From the NCBI RefSeq assembly GCF_900112755.1, contig NZ_FOMW01000004.1, positions 62,001-126,000 on the forward strand: 64,000 nt of DNA. The letters run 5' to 3'. The notes under the pieces are model-generated. The model searched no databases and was not told the DNA's origin. It saw only the letters and a program-made list of their open reading frames with translations. The stretch comes from Sulfitobacter brevis. GTDB lineage: Bacteria; Pseudomonadota; Alphaproteobacteria; Rhodobacterales; Rhodobacteraceae. This document shows, piece by piece, positions 1-9,133 of this stretch (position 1 is its first letter; every line of letters starts with the position of its first letter). The position numbers were made by a program, and so were the translations under genes.

Positions 1-642
1 CGCGAAAATCTCTCCCCCCGCGGCGATCCGGTCAGCGGGTGCGGCGGTACCGGACAGCGACTGGACGTAGTCAATGACCAGCCGGATATCGTCGCGCGGC
101 AGGATACCGTCACGACCAAAGGCCAGCATCTGCGCATAGCGCGTGTCGGGGTGGGTCGAATTGATGCCGACGCGCAGCGTCTCCATGACGGTTTCGGTGT
201 CACCCCCCCAAAGCCAGGCCGTATCGACGAGGCTGGGAAACGCAGGTCCACCGGCCGCATCGGTTCCATGGCAGCCGGCGCAGTTATCGCCGAATATCTG
301 GTGAGCGGTCCCCGTCACCCGGGCCATCAATTCAGGGTCTTTTAGGATGTCATCTGCGGGCAAGGTCGCGATGCGGTCAGCCCAGTCGGCACGGGCGATA
401 TTTGCAAGCTCGATGTCCTGCTTAACCACGTTGCGCTGATCAACACCAAGAAGACCTTTTGTATAGGTCGTAACCAGCGGCCACGCCGGGAGCAGTATCC
501 ACATGAGTAGCGCGAACAGATGGGTCACGATGATGAAGAACCACACGACGCGAGGCACACGGGTATTCAACTCCGTAATTCCGTTCCATTCATGCCCGGT
601 CGTCTGATGGCCTGTGAGGGGGTCGCGATCCTTCACCGACAT
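1..642 (-). CDS. ccoP: cbb3-type cytochrome c oxidase diheme subunit CcoP (3' end cut by window)
   Basis: Membrane-anchored c-type cytochrome subunit that passes electrons to the CcoN/CcoO core of the high-affinity cbb3 oxidase. The reading frame runs off the window at base 1, so 214 codons are visible. They show a short cytoplasmic N-terminus, one membrane helix at about residues 31-55, and the first heme c site CAGCH at residues 121-125. The second heme domain lies outside. The ATG at 642 overlaps the ccoQ stop by 10 bases, which fits translational coupling in the ccoNOQP order. Family assignment is secure; only the C-terminal end is unseen. Confidence 0.95.
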   Translation of the reverse strand, partial: MSVKDRDPLTGHQTTGHEWNGITELNTRVPRVVWFFIIVTHLFALLMWILLPAWPLVTTYTKGLLGVDQRNVVKQDIELANIARADWADRIATLPADDILKDPELMARVTGTAHQIFGDNCAGCHGTDAAGGPAFPSLVDTAWLWGGDTETVMETLRVGINSTHPDTRYAQMLAFGRDGILPRDDIRLVIDYVQSLSGTAAPADRIAAGGEIFA

Positions 643-839
643 ACCTTTCCCTCCAACTTGCCCGCAGTGGGCTGAGCTGGCCCGTCCTCATCGTCAAGGA
701 TACTGTTTGCAGCCTTGTCGAAGCGTCCACCAAGCGAGGGCCAGAAGGCATAGGCTGTGATCGCGACAGACAGGCCAAGCAGCCAGAACAGGCCAAACGA
801 CTTGGACAGCGCAACATACCATTCGTGGGTCATATCCAT
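633..839 (-). CDS. ccoQ: cbb3-type oxidase small subunit CcoQ
   Basis: Small 68-residue membrane protein with one transmembrane helix at about residues 14-33 (phenylalanine, leucine and alanine rich) followed by a charged cytoplasmic tail. Size, helix position and place between ccoO and ccoP identify CcoQ, which stabilises the cbb3 complex. Three bases separate it from ccoO upstream and its end overlaps the ccoP start. There are no catalytic residues, as expected. Confidence 0.9.
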   Translation of the reverse strand: MDMTHEWYVALSKSFGLFWLLGLSVAITAYAFWPSLGGRFDKAANSILDDEDGPAQPTAGKLEGKVCR

Positions 840-842
840 CGC

Positions 843-1619
843 CTATTCCTCTGTCATCAGTTGGGTGTTCTGCGCCACATCGGTCAGATTGCCTAGAATT
901 TGAAGATACGCGACCAGCGCATCCATCTCGGTCAGGCGATCGCTTTGCCCATCAAAGGTGCGCACCGCAGTCGCTTCGCCATACCGGTCCAGCACACCGC
1001 TCGCGCGGTCGCTATCGGGTCGCGCCTGACCCAGCGCATCGTCGGCCGCGTTGGCGATCATGTCATCCGTATAGGGTACGCCGACCATGCTCAGCGCTTT
1101 GAGCCTGCCGGGCAGATCATCTGTGCGCAGCGGGGTCTCCTGCAGGAATGCGTACTGTGGCATCACGGATTGAGGCACCAGATCGCGCGGGTTGATCAGA
1201 TGACGCACCTGCCAGTCATCGGAATACTTGTCGCCGACCCGCGCGAGGTCTGGTCCCGTGCGCTTTGATCCCCACAGCATCGGGTGGTCGTATTTCGATT
1301 CTACGGCCAGCGAATAGGGACCATAGCGCTCCACTTCGTCGCGAAGCGTGCGGATCATCTGCGAATGGCAGGCATAGCAACCTTCGCGGATATAGATATC
1401 GCGCCCGGCTTGCTCCAGCGGTGTGTAGACCCGCATGTCGGCGACATCCTCGACTGTTTCGTCGATGGTGAACAAGGGTGCGATTTCGACAAAGCCACCA
1501 ACACCAGCGGCTAGGATGATACCTGCGGTCAGCGCCATTGAGTGTCGTTCCATCCGGTAATGGGTCTTGGCCTGAAACTCGAAAACACGCGCGAACGGCT
1601 TGAGAAGGGTTTTCAACAT
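843..1619 (-). CDS. ccoO: cbb3-type cytochrome c oxidase monoheme subunit CcoO
   Basis: Membrane-bound monoheme cytochrome c subunit of cbb3 oxidase, 258 residues. It has an N-terminal helix at about residues 28-48 and a heme c site CYACH at residues 81-85 followed by SQMIR, the classic CcoO signature. The later motif around VPQSVMP carries the likely axial methionine. It lies 4 bases after ccoN and 3 bases before ccoQ in one operon. Full length for the family. Confidence 0.96.
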   Translation of the reverse strand: MLKTLLKPFARVFEFQAKTHYRMERHSMALTAGIILAAGVGGFVEIAPLFTIDETVEDVADMRVYTPLEQAGRDIYIREGCYACHSQMIRTLRDEVERYGPYSLAVESKYDHPMLWGSKRTGPDLARVGDKYSDDWQVRHLINPRDLVPQSVMPQYAFLQETPLRTDDLPGRLKALSMVGVPYTDDMIANAADDALGQARPDSDRASGVLDRYGEATAVRTFDGQSDRLTEMDALVAYLQILGNLTDVAQNTQLMTEE

Positions 1620-1623
1620 GGGT

Positions 1624-3276
1624 TTACTCCGCCGCCGGCACTGCCGGCTCCATTGCTTCCGGGATGGTAGGGTAGTCGGCTTCCGGGGCGTGATTTGGCA
1701 CGCGCCGGATCGTCATGACGACGTTCCAGAAGCAGATGCAGGCGCCCGCAAAGAACAGCAGCCCGCCAAAGGCCCGCGCGATATAGTAAGGATGCATCGC
1801 AATCAGCGTATCGACGAATGAAAAGCGGAGTGTGCCGCTTTCAGTATATGTCCGCCACATCAGGCCTTGAGTGATGCCGCTGTTCCACATCGCAAAGATG
1901 TAGATAACCGTCCCCGACAGGGCCAACCAGAAGTGCCATTCGACTGCTTTCCAGGAATACATTGTCTCGCGCCGCCATAGCATGGGCGTCAGCGCATAGA
2001 TTGACCCGAACGTGATCATAGCGACCCACCCCATCGCTCCGGAGTGGACATGACCGACAGTCCAGTCGGTATAGTGCGACAAGGCGTTGACCGGGCGGAT
2101 CGCCATGAACGAGCCCTCGAACGTCGACAAACCGTAGAACACCGCCGCCACCATCATGAAACGCAATGTGGCGTCGTCGCGGACCTTGTGCCACGCCCCG
2201 TTGAGGGTCATCAGCGCATTGCCGGCCGAGGCCCAGCTTGGCACAAGAAGCATGACCGAAAACGTGACACCCAGCGTTTGGACCCACTGCGGCAGTGCCG
2301 TGTAATGCAGGTGGTGCGATCCGACCCAGATATAGAAAAAGACGATCCCCCAGAACGACAGGATCGACAGGCGGTAAGAATAGATTGGCCGCCCTGCCCG
2401 CTTTGGCAGAAAGTAATAGAGCATGCCAAGAAAGCCGGTCGTCAGAAAGAAGGCGACCGCGTTGTGGCCATACCACCATTGCACCATTGCATCCTGTACC
2501 CCCGCAAAGGCCGAATAACTCTTGGCACCGGAGAAGGATGCCGGCACTGCCAGATTGTTGACGATGTGGAGGATCGCCACGACGAGGATGAACGACAGGT
2601 AATACCAGTTGGCGACGTAAATATGCGGCTCATTCCGGCGCGCAAGTGTGCGGATATAAAGAATAAAATAAACCACCCAGACGATCACCAGCCAAAGGTC
2701 GGCATACCATTCCGGCTCCGCGTATTCCTTGGACTGCGTGATGCCCATCAGATAGCCGCTGGCGGCGACTACGCAGAACAGGTTGAATCCCAGTAGCACG
2801 AACCAAGGCGAGACCTGGTCCGGCATCCGTGCACGGCTGGTGCGCTGCATGATGTGGTAGGATGTGGCAATCAGGGCATTGCCGCCAAAGCCGAAGATCA
2901 CGCCGGACGTGTGCACCGGGCGGATGCGGCCAAAGCTGGACCAGGCCGCATCAAACCGCAGGTCCGGCCATGCCAACTGCGACGCCACCCACACACCCAT
3001 GCCCATCGCGACGACCGCCCAGAACAGTGCGAGAAGGATCCCGACCTTCGTGGGATCGTCGTAATAGGATGTGCTGCGGTCCTCGACAGGCTCCGCATCG
3101 TAAAGCGTCTGGGCCACAAGAAAGAACAGCACGCCGCAGAACAGCAGGACAATCCAGCCATGTGCGCCCATGGGGTCGTTGCGACCCACGGCTGCCATCG
3201 TCAGGCCGATCAGCACACCCGCTACCGTGATTAGCATAGCCCTTGCGCGTTCGGTGCTGGTGAGGTTCGACATCAT
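1624..3276 (-). CDS. ccoN: cbb3-type cytochrome c oxidase catalytic subunit CcoN
   Basis: Catalytic heme-copper subunit that reduces oxygen at the heme b3/CuB site and pumps protons. The 550 residues form many hydrophobic helices. Conserved histidines are visible in RPVHTSG and TSYHIMQ (low-spin heme region), WWYGHNAVAFF (CuB region), GSHHLHYT (CuB pair) and HVHSGAMGW (heme ligands). The ATG at 3276 overlaps the ccoS stop in an ATGA arrangement, with GGAGA upstream as ribosome site. It is led by ccoI and ccoS, so transcription probably starts at the FNR-controlled promoter near 5801. Confidence 0.97.
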   Translation of the reverse strand: MMSNLTSTERARAMLITVAGVLIGLTMAAVGRNDPMGAHGWIVLLFCGVLFFLVAQTLYDAEPVEDRSTSYYDDPTKVGILLALFWAVVAMGMGVWVASQLAWPDLRFDAAWSSFGRIRPVHTSGVIFGFGGNALIATSYHIMQRTSRARMPDQVSPWFVLLGFNLFCVVAASGYLMGITQSKEYAEPEWYADLWLVIVWVVYFILYIRTLARRNEPHIYVANWYYLSFILVVAILHIVNNLAVPASFSGAKSYSAFAGVQDAMVQWWYGHNAVAFFLTTGFLGMLYYFLPKRAGRPIYSYRLSILSFWGIVFFYIWVGSHHLHYTALPQWVQTLGVTFSVMLLVPSWASAGNALMTLNGAWHKVRDDATLRFMMVAAVFYGLSTFEGSFMAIRPVNALSHYTDWTVGHVHSGAMGWVAMITFGSIYALTPMLWRRETMYSWKAVEWHFWLALSGTVIYIFAMWNSGITQGLMWRTYTESGTLRFSFVDTLIAMHPYYIARAFGGLLFFAGACICFWNVVMTIRRVPNHAPEADYPTIPEAMEPAVPAAE

Positions 3277-3470
3277 GGCGCGGTCTCCTTGGTTGTGTTG
3301 GACAGGCGTGCAGATGCAGCCAGAAGCGGGTGGTCATCGTCGAAGAGGATCCGTTCGGCATCCCCTGACAGGTCGTCGTACTGGTTGCTGCGCAGTGACC
3401 AGAAAAATACGCCTAATCCGATGGCGCCCATGCTCAGTGTCACCGGGATTAGGAACGCGAGAATGGTCAT
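3273..3470 (-). CDS. ccoS: cbb3 oxidase assembly protein CcoS
   Basis: Short 65-residue protein with one N-terminal membrane helix and the typical CcoS run WSLRSNQYDDL directly after it. CcoS is needed for cofactor insertion into cbb3 oxidase. It overlaps ccoI upstream (ATGA at 3467-3470) and ccoN downstream (3273-3276). Small size would make it easy to miss, but motif and position agree. Confidence 0.92.
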   Translation of the reverse strand: MTILAFLIPVTLSMGAIGLGVFFWSLRSNQYDDLSGDAERILFDDDHPLLAASARLSNTTKETAP

Positions 3471-5737
3471 GCGGGCACCTCCATTCCACCAGCGCGGGGC
3501 ATAGGCATCGGGCGTGGCTTCGCGGCGCGGTTCAGTCGGAGGGCATTGCCGATCACGAGAAGCGACGAGCCCGACATCGCGAGTGCCGCGATCAGAGGCG
3601 TCACAAGACCGGCCATGGCCAATGGGATCGCGATGCAGTTGTAGGTGATGGCCAGAGCAAAGTTCTGCCGTACGATCCGCGCAGTAGCGCGGGCCATGTG
3701 CCAGGCGGCCGTTACGGCATCAAGTCCATCACGCAGGAAAATGAAGTCAGCTGCCGTCCGGCCCGCATCCGACGCGCTGGAGGGTGCCATGGACACATGC
3801 GCCGCCGCCAGCGCCGCTGCATCGTTCAATCCGTCACCGACCATCAGCGCACGGTGGCCCGCGTCGCGCAGGACATTGAGCGCCGCGATCTTGTCGGCGG
3901 GTGTTTCGTCCGACCTCACGTCGGCGATATCCAGTTGGTTCGCAATGCTGTTTGCCCGCGCCGCGATATCTCCGGAGAGCATGGCGACAGGAATGCCTGC
4001 CTCGGCAAATGAGCTGATCGCATCAACCGCACCGGGGCGCAGTGTCTCGATCAGGTCGAACGACATCGCAGGTCCATCCGCAAAGGCGCATACAGGACTC
4101 GCTTTACCTTTGGCTTGCAGACAGATGTCCGCGACCCAGTCCGCGCGGCCCAGCCGCACGGCACGTCCGCCAACGCAACCTGCGATGCCAAACCCCGGAA
4201 CTTCGATTGCATCGTCCAGTTGGCAGGGCTGTTCAGCGATACTCATCGCGATCGCACGGGCGGCAGGATGGACCGTCTTCAGAGCCAAAGCCTTGGCCGC
4301 GGTGCGGAGCGCAGGATCACCGGGGCCGCATCCTATCGCAGCTGTGCCCATGGTCAGCGTGCCCGTCTTGTCGAAGACTACCCGGTCGATTTCCGCCAGC
4401 CGCTCCAGCGCGGAACCATCTTTCATCAGGATGCCCATGCGCATCAGCCGTCCGGAGGCCACGACATGCGCCACGGGCACAGCCAGACCCAGCGCACAGG
4501 GGCACGTGATGATCAGAACACTGATCGCGATAAAAATCGCCGTGTGCCATTCACCTGTGGCAAGGAACCAACCGACAAATGTTGCCAGTGACAGCAGATG
4601 CACAACCGGCGCATAGAGCTGCGCGGCGCGGTCGGCGATCCGCACGTAGGTGCCACGACCGGTCTCGGCTTCCGACTGCATGCGCATCATCTGCGCGAGG
4701 AATGACCCGTCCGCGGACCGCAGGACTTCTGCCTCCACGACACCGGTCAGATTCAGCGTTCCGGCCTCCAGCGTGTCACCAAACCCAGCCGGCACCGGCA
4801 TCGCCTCGCCGGTCACGAGGGACCGGTCCAGATCGGTGGAGCCCGAGATGATCCGCACATCAACCGGGACGCGCTCATCCAGGCCGATGGTAATTATCGC
4901 ACCGGGTGTGATCGAGCTTAGCGGCATGTAGGTCAGCGTCCCATCGGGTTGGCGCAGCATCGCTCCGCGTGGTGACAGTCGCGCCAGCCCAGAGACCGCA
5001 CTGCGCGCACGTTCCCGCATCAGGTGATCGAGGTAGCGGCCGGACAGAAGAAAGAAAAGCAAGGTCACGGCGGCGTCGAAAAAGGCTTGCTCCCCGCCCC
5101 GCATCGTCTCGACCAGGCTCAATGCTAATGCCAATACGACAGCAACAGCGATCGGCACATCCATGTTGAGCCGTCCCATCCGCAAGGCCTGGAACGCTGA
5201 ACGAAAGAAAGGCTGGCCGGCATAGGCCACGACAGGGATGGCGATCAGTGCAGAGATCAGGTGAAAAGTATCTCGCGTCTCACCTGCCGCACCTGACCAG
5301 ACGGCAACGGACAACAACATGATATTCATCGCCCCGAACCCGGCCACGGCGATCGCGCGTAACAGGCCGCGACCCACGTCGTCGGTATCGTCTTCGTCCT
5401 GTTGCGCCACATCCGCAGGTATTGCCGGATATCCAAGCAGGGCAAGCGCAGAGATAACGCAGGTGGGATCTGTGTCTGCGTCGGCGAAGGTTACAACCGC
5501 CTGCTTCAGGGTCAGGTTTACCCTCGCAGTTACGACATCAGCGCGTGCATTCAGGGTACGCTCGATCTTTGCGACACAGCCGCCACATCGCAGATCCGGG
5601 ATCGACAACACGCAGTGCCCCTGACCGTTGGCCAGCAGTCGCACACCGGCACGGGCCTCGGCTTCCCGCCATTCACGCGATGACACCTGTAATTGATCGC
5701 CGCTGCATGTCTGCGGATGTGTTCCGATCCCTGACAC
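3467..5737 (-). CDS. ccoI: Copper-translocating P1B-type ATPase CcoI/FixI for cbb3 oxidase biogenesis
   Basis: Inner-membrane copper ATPase thought to supply CuB to the cbb3 oxidase. Seen in order: a metal-binding HMA domain with CGGC at about residues 51-54; membrane segments; the CPC transport motif in ITCPCALGLAVP; the phosphorylation site DKTGTLT; and the hinge motif GDGLND. The GTG at 5737 is chosen because AGGAG lies 8 bases ahead; an in-frame GTG at 5746 would add three residues. The last bases overlap ccoS. It is the first gene of the operon, with an FNR box about 64 bases upstream. No ccoG or ccoH is present next to it, unlike the common ccoGHIS order. Confidence 0.95.
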   Translation of the reverse strand: MSGIGTHPQTCSGDQLQVSSREWREAEARAGVRLLANGQGHCVLSIPDLRCGGCVAKIERTLNARADVVTARVNLTLKQAVVTFADADTDPTCVISALALLGYPAIPADVAQQDEDDTDDVGRGLLRAIAVAGFGAMNIMLLSVAVWSGAAGETRDTFHLISALIAIPVVAYAGQPFFRSAFQALRMGRLNMDVPIAVAVVLALALSLVETMRGGEQAFFDAAVTLLFFLLSGRYLDHLMRERARSAVSGLARLSPRGAMLRQPDGTLTYMPLSSITPGAIITIGLDERVPVDVRIISGSTDLDRSLVTGEAMPVPAGFGDTLEAGTLNLTGVVEAEVLRSADGSFLAQMMRMQSEAETGRGTYVRIADRAAQLYAPVVHLLSLATFVGWFLATGEWHTAIFIAISVLIITCPCALGLAVPVAHVVASGRLMRMGILMKDGSALERLAEIDRVVFDKTGTLTMGTAAIGCGPGDPALRTAAKALALKTVHPAARAIAMSIAEQPCQLDDAIEVPGFGIAGCVGGRAVRLGRADWVADICLQAKGKASPVCAFADGPAMSFDLIETLRPGAVDAISSFAEAGIPVAMLSGDIAARANSIANQLDIADVRSDETPADKIAALNVLRDAGHRALMVGDGLNDAAALAAAHVSMAPSSASDAGRTAADFIFLRDGLDAVTAAWHMARATARIVRQNFALAITYNCIAIPLAMAGLVTPLIAALAMSGSSLLVIGNALRLNRAAKPRPMPMPRAGGMEVPA

Positions 5738-5800
5738 CCTATCCACTCCTGATTACTCTTTATCTAGCCCCAAGTTTTAGACGAAGACTCAGGGCACCGA

Positions 5801-5814
5801 TTGATATGGATCAA
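5801..5814. promoter_or_regulatory. FNR/FixK box between ccoI operon and hemerythrin gene
   Basis: Perfect FNR-type palindrome TTGATATGGATCAA. It sits 64 bases before the ccoI start and 72 bases before the hemerythrin start, so it can serve both divergent promoters at the usual distance from a transcription start. The adjacent FnrL has the matching E-x-x-S-R recognition helix. Confidence 0.88.
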
Positions 5815-5886
5815 AGTTTTCATGGAATATGACAGTAGGCTGTCAGCCCGTCCGGCACCGTCCGGTCAGGCACAGGAGTAACAACC

Positions 5887-6378
5887 TTGCGTGGACCCAG
5901 CAGTAAAATCAGCGACAGGGGGGCCGCGCGTTTTGAGACGTGTCTGGCGCAACAGGTCGACCTCTGCTGCGCACTCGAAACATTGGCCGATGCCCTCCCA
6001 TCACATGTTGATACGAAGGCCGCTACGCTGTTGGCGGAAACACTCGAGGATTCGTTGCACCACTGTCACCAGATAGAAGAGAACTTCATTTTTCCGGCCA
6101 TTTTGACTGCACGCCCGGGCATGCTTGCTACCATCACACGATTGCGGGCCGAGCATGTCGAAGATGAAGAACAGGCTTGCGAAGTGAAGGATGCGATTAT
6201 GGCCTTCGTCATTCGGCAGAAACGCAAGGACGTCGAAGAGTTTGGTTATCTGCTGCGCGGCCTTTTCGTGGCGCTGCGACGGCATCTGGCTTTTGATCGG
6301 GACTATGTATTGCCGCTGTACCGCCGCACAGACGCGGCCTCAAACATCACAAACCAGCCGCGGTCTCCAGAAGACTGA
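5887..6378 (+). CDS. Hemerythrin-like (HHE domain) protein
   Basis: Predicted soluble four-helix HHE-domain protein of 163 residues, a fold that binds a di-iron centre and is used in oxygen or NO sensing and iron protection. Candidate ligands are the HH..H cluster followed by EENFIFP (about residues 58-70), RAEHVEDEE near residue 98, and a late histidine in LRRHLAFD. The start is TTG at 5887, supported by AGGAG 9-13 bases ahead. It is divergent from the cbb3 operon, shares its FNR box, and its 3' end overlaps fnrL tail to tail by 32 bases. The exact ligand read-out is unknown. Confidence 0.82.
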   Translation: MRGPSSKISDRGAARFETCLAQQVDLCCALETLADALPSHVDTKAATLLAETLEDSLHHCHQIEENFIFPAILTARPGMLATITRLRAEHVEDEEQACEVKDAIMAFVIRQKRKDVEEFGYLLRGLFVALRRHLAFDRDYVLPLYRRTDAASNITNQPRSPED

Positions 6379-7063
6379 AATCATTCACCGTAACCAGACG
6401 GTTTTTCTGGATCGTCAGAACACCTGCCTTGCGCAACTGCGTCAGATTTCGACTGACCGTTTCAACCGTTAGTCCCAGAAAGTCCGCGATATCCGATCGC
6501 TTGAGAGGAATTTCCAGATGATCTGAATAGCCCTCCACCAGAGGATCGACATGGCGGGACAAAAGTAACAAGAACGTTGCGACCTTCTCCGCTGCTGACT
6601 TCTGACCTAGGGTCATCATCCACTCACGCGCATCATCCAACTCACGCAGGGCTTGTTCATGCAGGCGATGTTCCAGGCCCGGCGACTGACGGACCATGTC
6701 TTCCAAAGCGCTGCGTGGGAAAGTACAAATACGCACGGTGCTCGCCGCCTCGGCGCTGACATCGCTACTTGCTGCAAATGGGCGTCCCACGAAGTCAGGG
6801 GCAAATTGAAGTCCGACAATCTGCTGCCGACCGTCAGCCATCAGCTTGCTCAGCTTGACGATCCCGCTGAGGATGTTTGCGTATCCATCGGTCTGAACAC
6901 CTGCAGCGACAAGTTCGGTCCCAGCCGCGACCTCTCGTCGACCTGTCTGGCGTCCAAGCTGCTGCAACTGTTTTGGATCGAGCGCTCCGCAAATGCCCTT
7001 GTGGCGCGCCTCACAGGCCCGGCACAGCAGCGGTATATCGGAATTATGTATATCGAGTCGCAT
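6347..7063 (-). CDS. fnrL: Oxygen-sensing Crp/Fnr-family regulator FnrL
   Basis: Cytoplasmic transcription factor of 238 residues. Four cysteines suited to an oxygen-labile 4Fe-4S cluster are at positions 14, 17, 25 and 113. A cyclic-nucleotide-type beta barrel comes next, then the dimer helix and a winged helix containing ETVSRNL, the E-x-x-S-R pattern that reads TTGAT half-sites. Five such boxes lie within 7 kb and are its likely targets. It is convergent with the hemerythrin gene. No clear FNR box was seen ahead of its own start. Confidence 0.94.
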   Translation of the reverse strand: MRLDIHNSDIPLLCRACEARHKGICGALDPKQLQQLGRQTGRREVAAGTELVAAGVQTDGYANILSGIVKLSKLMADGRQQIVGLQFAPDFVGRPFAASSDVSAEAASTVRICTFPRSALEDMVRQSPGLEHRLHEQALRELDDAREWMMTLGQKSAAEKVATFLLLLSRHVDPLVEGYSDHLEIPLKRSDIADFLGLTVETVSRNLTQLRKAGVLTIQKNRLVTVNDFSLLETAAGL

Positions 7064-7310
7064 GGCAACCTCCCCTTATATGGCGATAGCCTTAACACAC
7101 GTACTTTATCTGAAAAGAAAACGTGCGGCCGTTGTCTGTGGACGCGCCAATTTGCGAAGGCCCATGTGTCCGCTTCATGCGTTTAAAGGAAAGTGCAAGA
7201 TATCACTAACCTTTTTCATCACTGGTTCTCCCGATTTTCTTTCGCGGTGCCGGGCGATGGCCGCGGCTACGCATCGGACTACGAGCCCATTTAAAAAATC
7301 TCTTAAATGC

Positions 7311-7324
7311 TTGAGCTAGATCAA
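7311..7324. promoter_or_regulatory. FNR/NNR-type box ahead of the pseudoazurin gene
   Basis: Near-perfect dyad TTGAGCTAGATCAA, centred about 67 bases ahead of the pseudoazurin ATG. The G at the fifth position departs from the FNR consensus and is often tolerated by NNR/Dnr-type nitric-oxide regulators, so either FnrL or an NNR protein could bind. Confidence 0.8.
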
Positions 7325-7384
7325 CGTGGCTTTGCATCGACTGCCTATCGTTGTGTTGAAAGTCAAACTTGGAAGGTATTCGAA

Positions 7385-7816
7385 ATGCTCAAAGAACTTA
7401 TTATTGGTCTCGCAACAGGTGCGTTGCTTGCCGGGAGTGCTTTCGCCGGGTCTTACGAAGTGCAGATGCTCAATAGGAGCGGCACGGACACAATGGTGTT
7501 CGAACCCGCCTTCTTGCGGATTGCCCCCGGTGACACAGTCAAGTTCATCGCAACCGACAAGGGACATAACGCGGAAATAATCAGCGGCATGATCCCCGAT
7601 GGGGCTGAGCCCTTTCAGGGAAAGATCAACGAAGAAATCGAGGTCCAGTTGGATGTTGAGGGCTTCTATGCAGTTAAATGCCTACCTCACTTCGCAATGG
7701 GGATGGTGATGACCATTGCTGTCGGCACGGACGAGATCCCGCCCGAGGGATACCTCGAAGGACGCCTGCCTCCGCGTGCGAAAACACGACTAGCCGCACA
7801 GCTTGAAGCTCTCTGA
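7385..7816 (+). CDS. Pseudoazurin (periplasmic blue copper protein)
   Basis: Small periplasmic type 1 copper electron carrier, the usual donor to NirK. A Sec signal peptide ends near residue 21 (AFA|GSYEV). Copper ligands expected for the family are His61 (KGHNAE), Cys99, His102 and Met107 in the [10 protein letters not shown] segment. The ATG at 7385 follows GGAAGG at good spacing; a longer frame from 7307 would give no signal peptide at the N-terminus. It lies 65 bases before nirK on the same strand, and an FNR-type box controls the pair. Confidence 0.95.
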   Translation: MLKELIIGLATGALLAGSAFAGSYEVQMLNRSGTDTMVFEPAFLRIAPGDTVKFIATDKGHNAEIISGMIPDGAEPFQGKINEEIEVQLDVEGFYAVKCLPHFAMGMVMTIAVGTDEIPPEGYLEGRLPPRAKTRLAAQLEAL

Positions 7817-7881
7817 TCTCATCCGCGTGGGTGCATAGACGACGCCCCGGTACTTCCAGATCCAATCTTAAGGAACACACA

Positions 7882-9099
7882 ATGGTACATGACATGAACG
7901 CCGGGACAATCAACACCAGCCGCCGCAACGTTTTAAAGGGAACTGCATTGGCCGGAGCAGCGGCGATAACGGGCACATTCGCCTCTGCCGGCCCGATGCA
8001 CAGCAGGGTGTCGCCGCCGACCATGCGCATGCCGGACAATGCGTTCGTACAGGCCCAAGCACAACAAATGGCCAAAGCAGAGCCAGTCGACCTGTCGGGA
8101 TATGAGCGTATACAGCAGCATCTTGTCAGGCCGCCCTACGCGCCAGAGCACGATCAGATCGCAAAAGGTGCGCCGAAAATCGTCGAAATCGAACTGACCG
8201 TCGATGAACGCCTGATGGTAGTCGATGAGGATACCGGCGCGTCGATCTGGGCGATGACATACAACGGTTCGGTCCCCGGCCCTCTGATCATCGTCCATCA
8301 GGGCGACTATGTCGAACTCACACTCAGGAGCCATACGCGTAACGTTCTGGAACACAACATCGACTTTCACGCCTCGACCGGCGCATTGGGGGGCGGTGCG
8401 CTGACCCATATTTACCCGGGCGAAGAGACCGTCCTGCGCTGGAAGGCGACGAAAGCCGGATGCTTCACCTACCACTGTGCGCCCGGTGGCGCGATGATCC
8501 CCTATCACGTCTGCCACGGCATGAATGGCGCCGTTATGGTGCTGCCGCGCGATGGCCTGAAAGACCGTGATCGCAATGCTTTGCCCTACGACAAGATCGC
8601 CTATATCGGGGAACAGGACTATTACCTGCCAATGGATGAAAATGGCACCTACCGGACTTATCGCGACGCTGGGGAAGATTACGCAGATTCCCTTGCCGCT
8701 ATGCGCACCCTCACCCCTACTCACGTCGTCTTCAATGGGGCTGTCGGCGCACTCACCGGTAACCGAGCAATTACCGCCGAGGTTGGTCAGACCTTGCTGA
8801 TGATCCACAACCAATGCAATCGCGACAGCCGTCCACACCTGATTGGAGGACATGGCGCGTATGTCTGGGAAAGTTCCTTCTCCGACCCGCCACTGACAGA
8901 GATGGAAACCTGGTTCGTCCGCGGCGGCAGCGCCGTAGCCGCCATGTATACGTTTGAGCAGCCGGGGGTTTACGCGTACGTGAACCACAACCTCATCGAA
9001 GGCGCGCTTTTAGGGGCCACGGCGCATTTTAATGTCGGCGGAGAATGGAACAATGCGCTGATGGAACAAGTGGTCGCACCCCGAACAATGGAAACCTGA
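7882..9099 (+). CDS. nirK: Copper-containing nitrite reductase NirK
   Basis: Periplasmic trimeric enzyme reducing nitrite to nitric oxide. The 405 residues start with a Tat-like leader (SRRNVLKG). Type 1 copper ligands are His158, Cys199, His209 and Met214; type 2 ligands are His163, His198 and His369. Asp161 and His324 are the expected catalytic pair. The ligand loop reads [14 protein letters not shown]: it is one residue longer than the PGMVPWHV type and has Cys-His where Thr-Ser or Val-Ser is common. The ATG is preceded by AAGGA. The gene follows pseudoazurin; no nirV, nor or nos gene is in the window. Confidence 0.97.
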   Translation: MVHDMNAGTINTSRRNVLKGTALAGAAAITGTFASAGPMHSRVSPPTMRMPDNAFVQAQAQQMAKAEPVDLSGYERIQQHLVRPPYAPEHDQIAKGAPKIVEIELTVDERLMVVDEDTGASIWAMTYNGSVPGPLIIVHQGDYVELTLRSHTRNVLEHNIDFHASTGALGGGALTHIYPGEETVLRWKATKAGCFTYHCAPGGAMIPYHVCHGMNGAVMVLPRDGLKDRDRNALPYDKIAYIGEQDYYLPMDENGTYRTYRDAGEDYADSLAAMRTLTPTHVVFNGAVGALTGNRAITAEVGQTLLMIHNQCNRDSRPHLIGGHGAYVWESSFSDPPLTEMETWFVRGGSAVAAMYTFEQPGVYAYVNHNLIEGALLGATAHFNVGGEWNNALMEQVVAPRTMET

Positions 9100-9133
9100 G
9101 TTACATCGCCACAGCCTTCTGACGGGTCTGGAG

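Noticed and set aside
1841..2479. Long minus-strand frame inside ccoN
   Set aside because: It is a shadow of ccoN in another frame with no family likeness.
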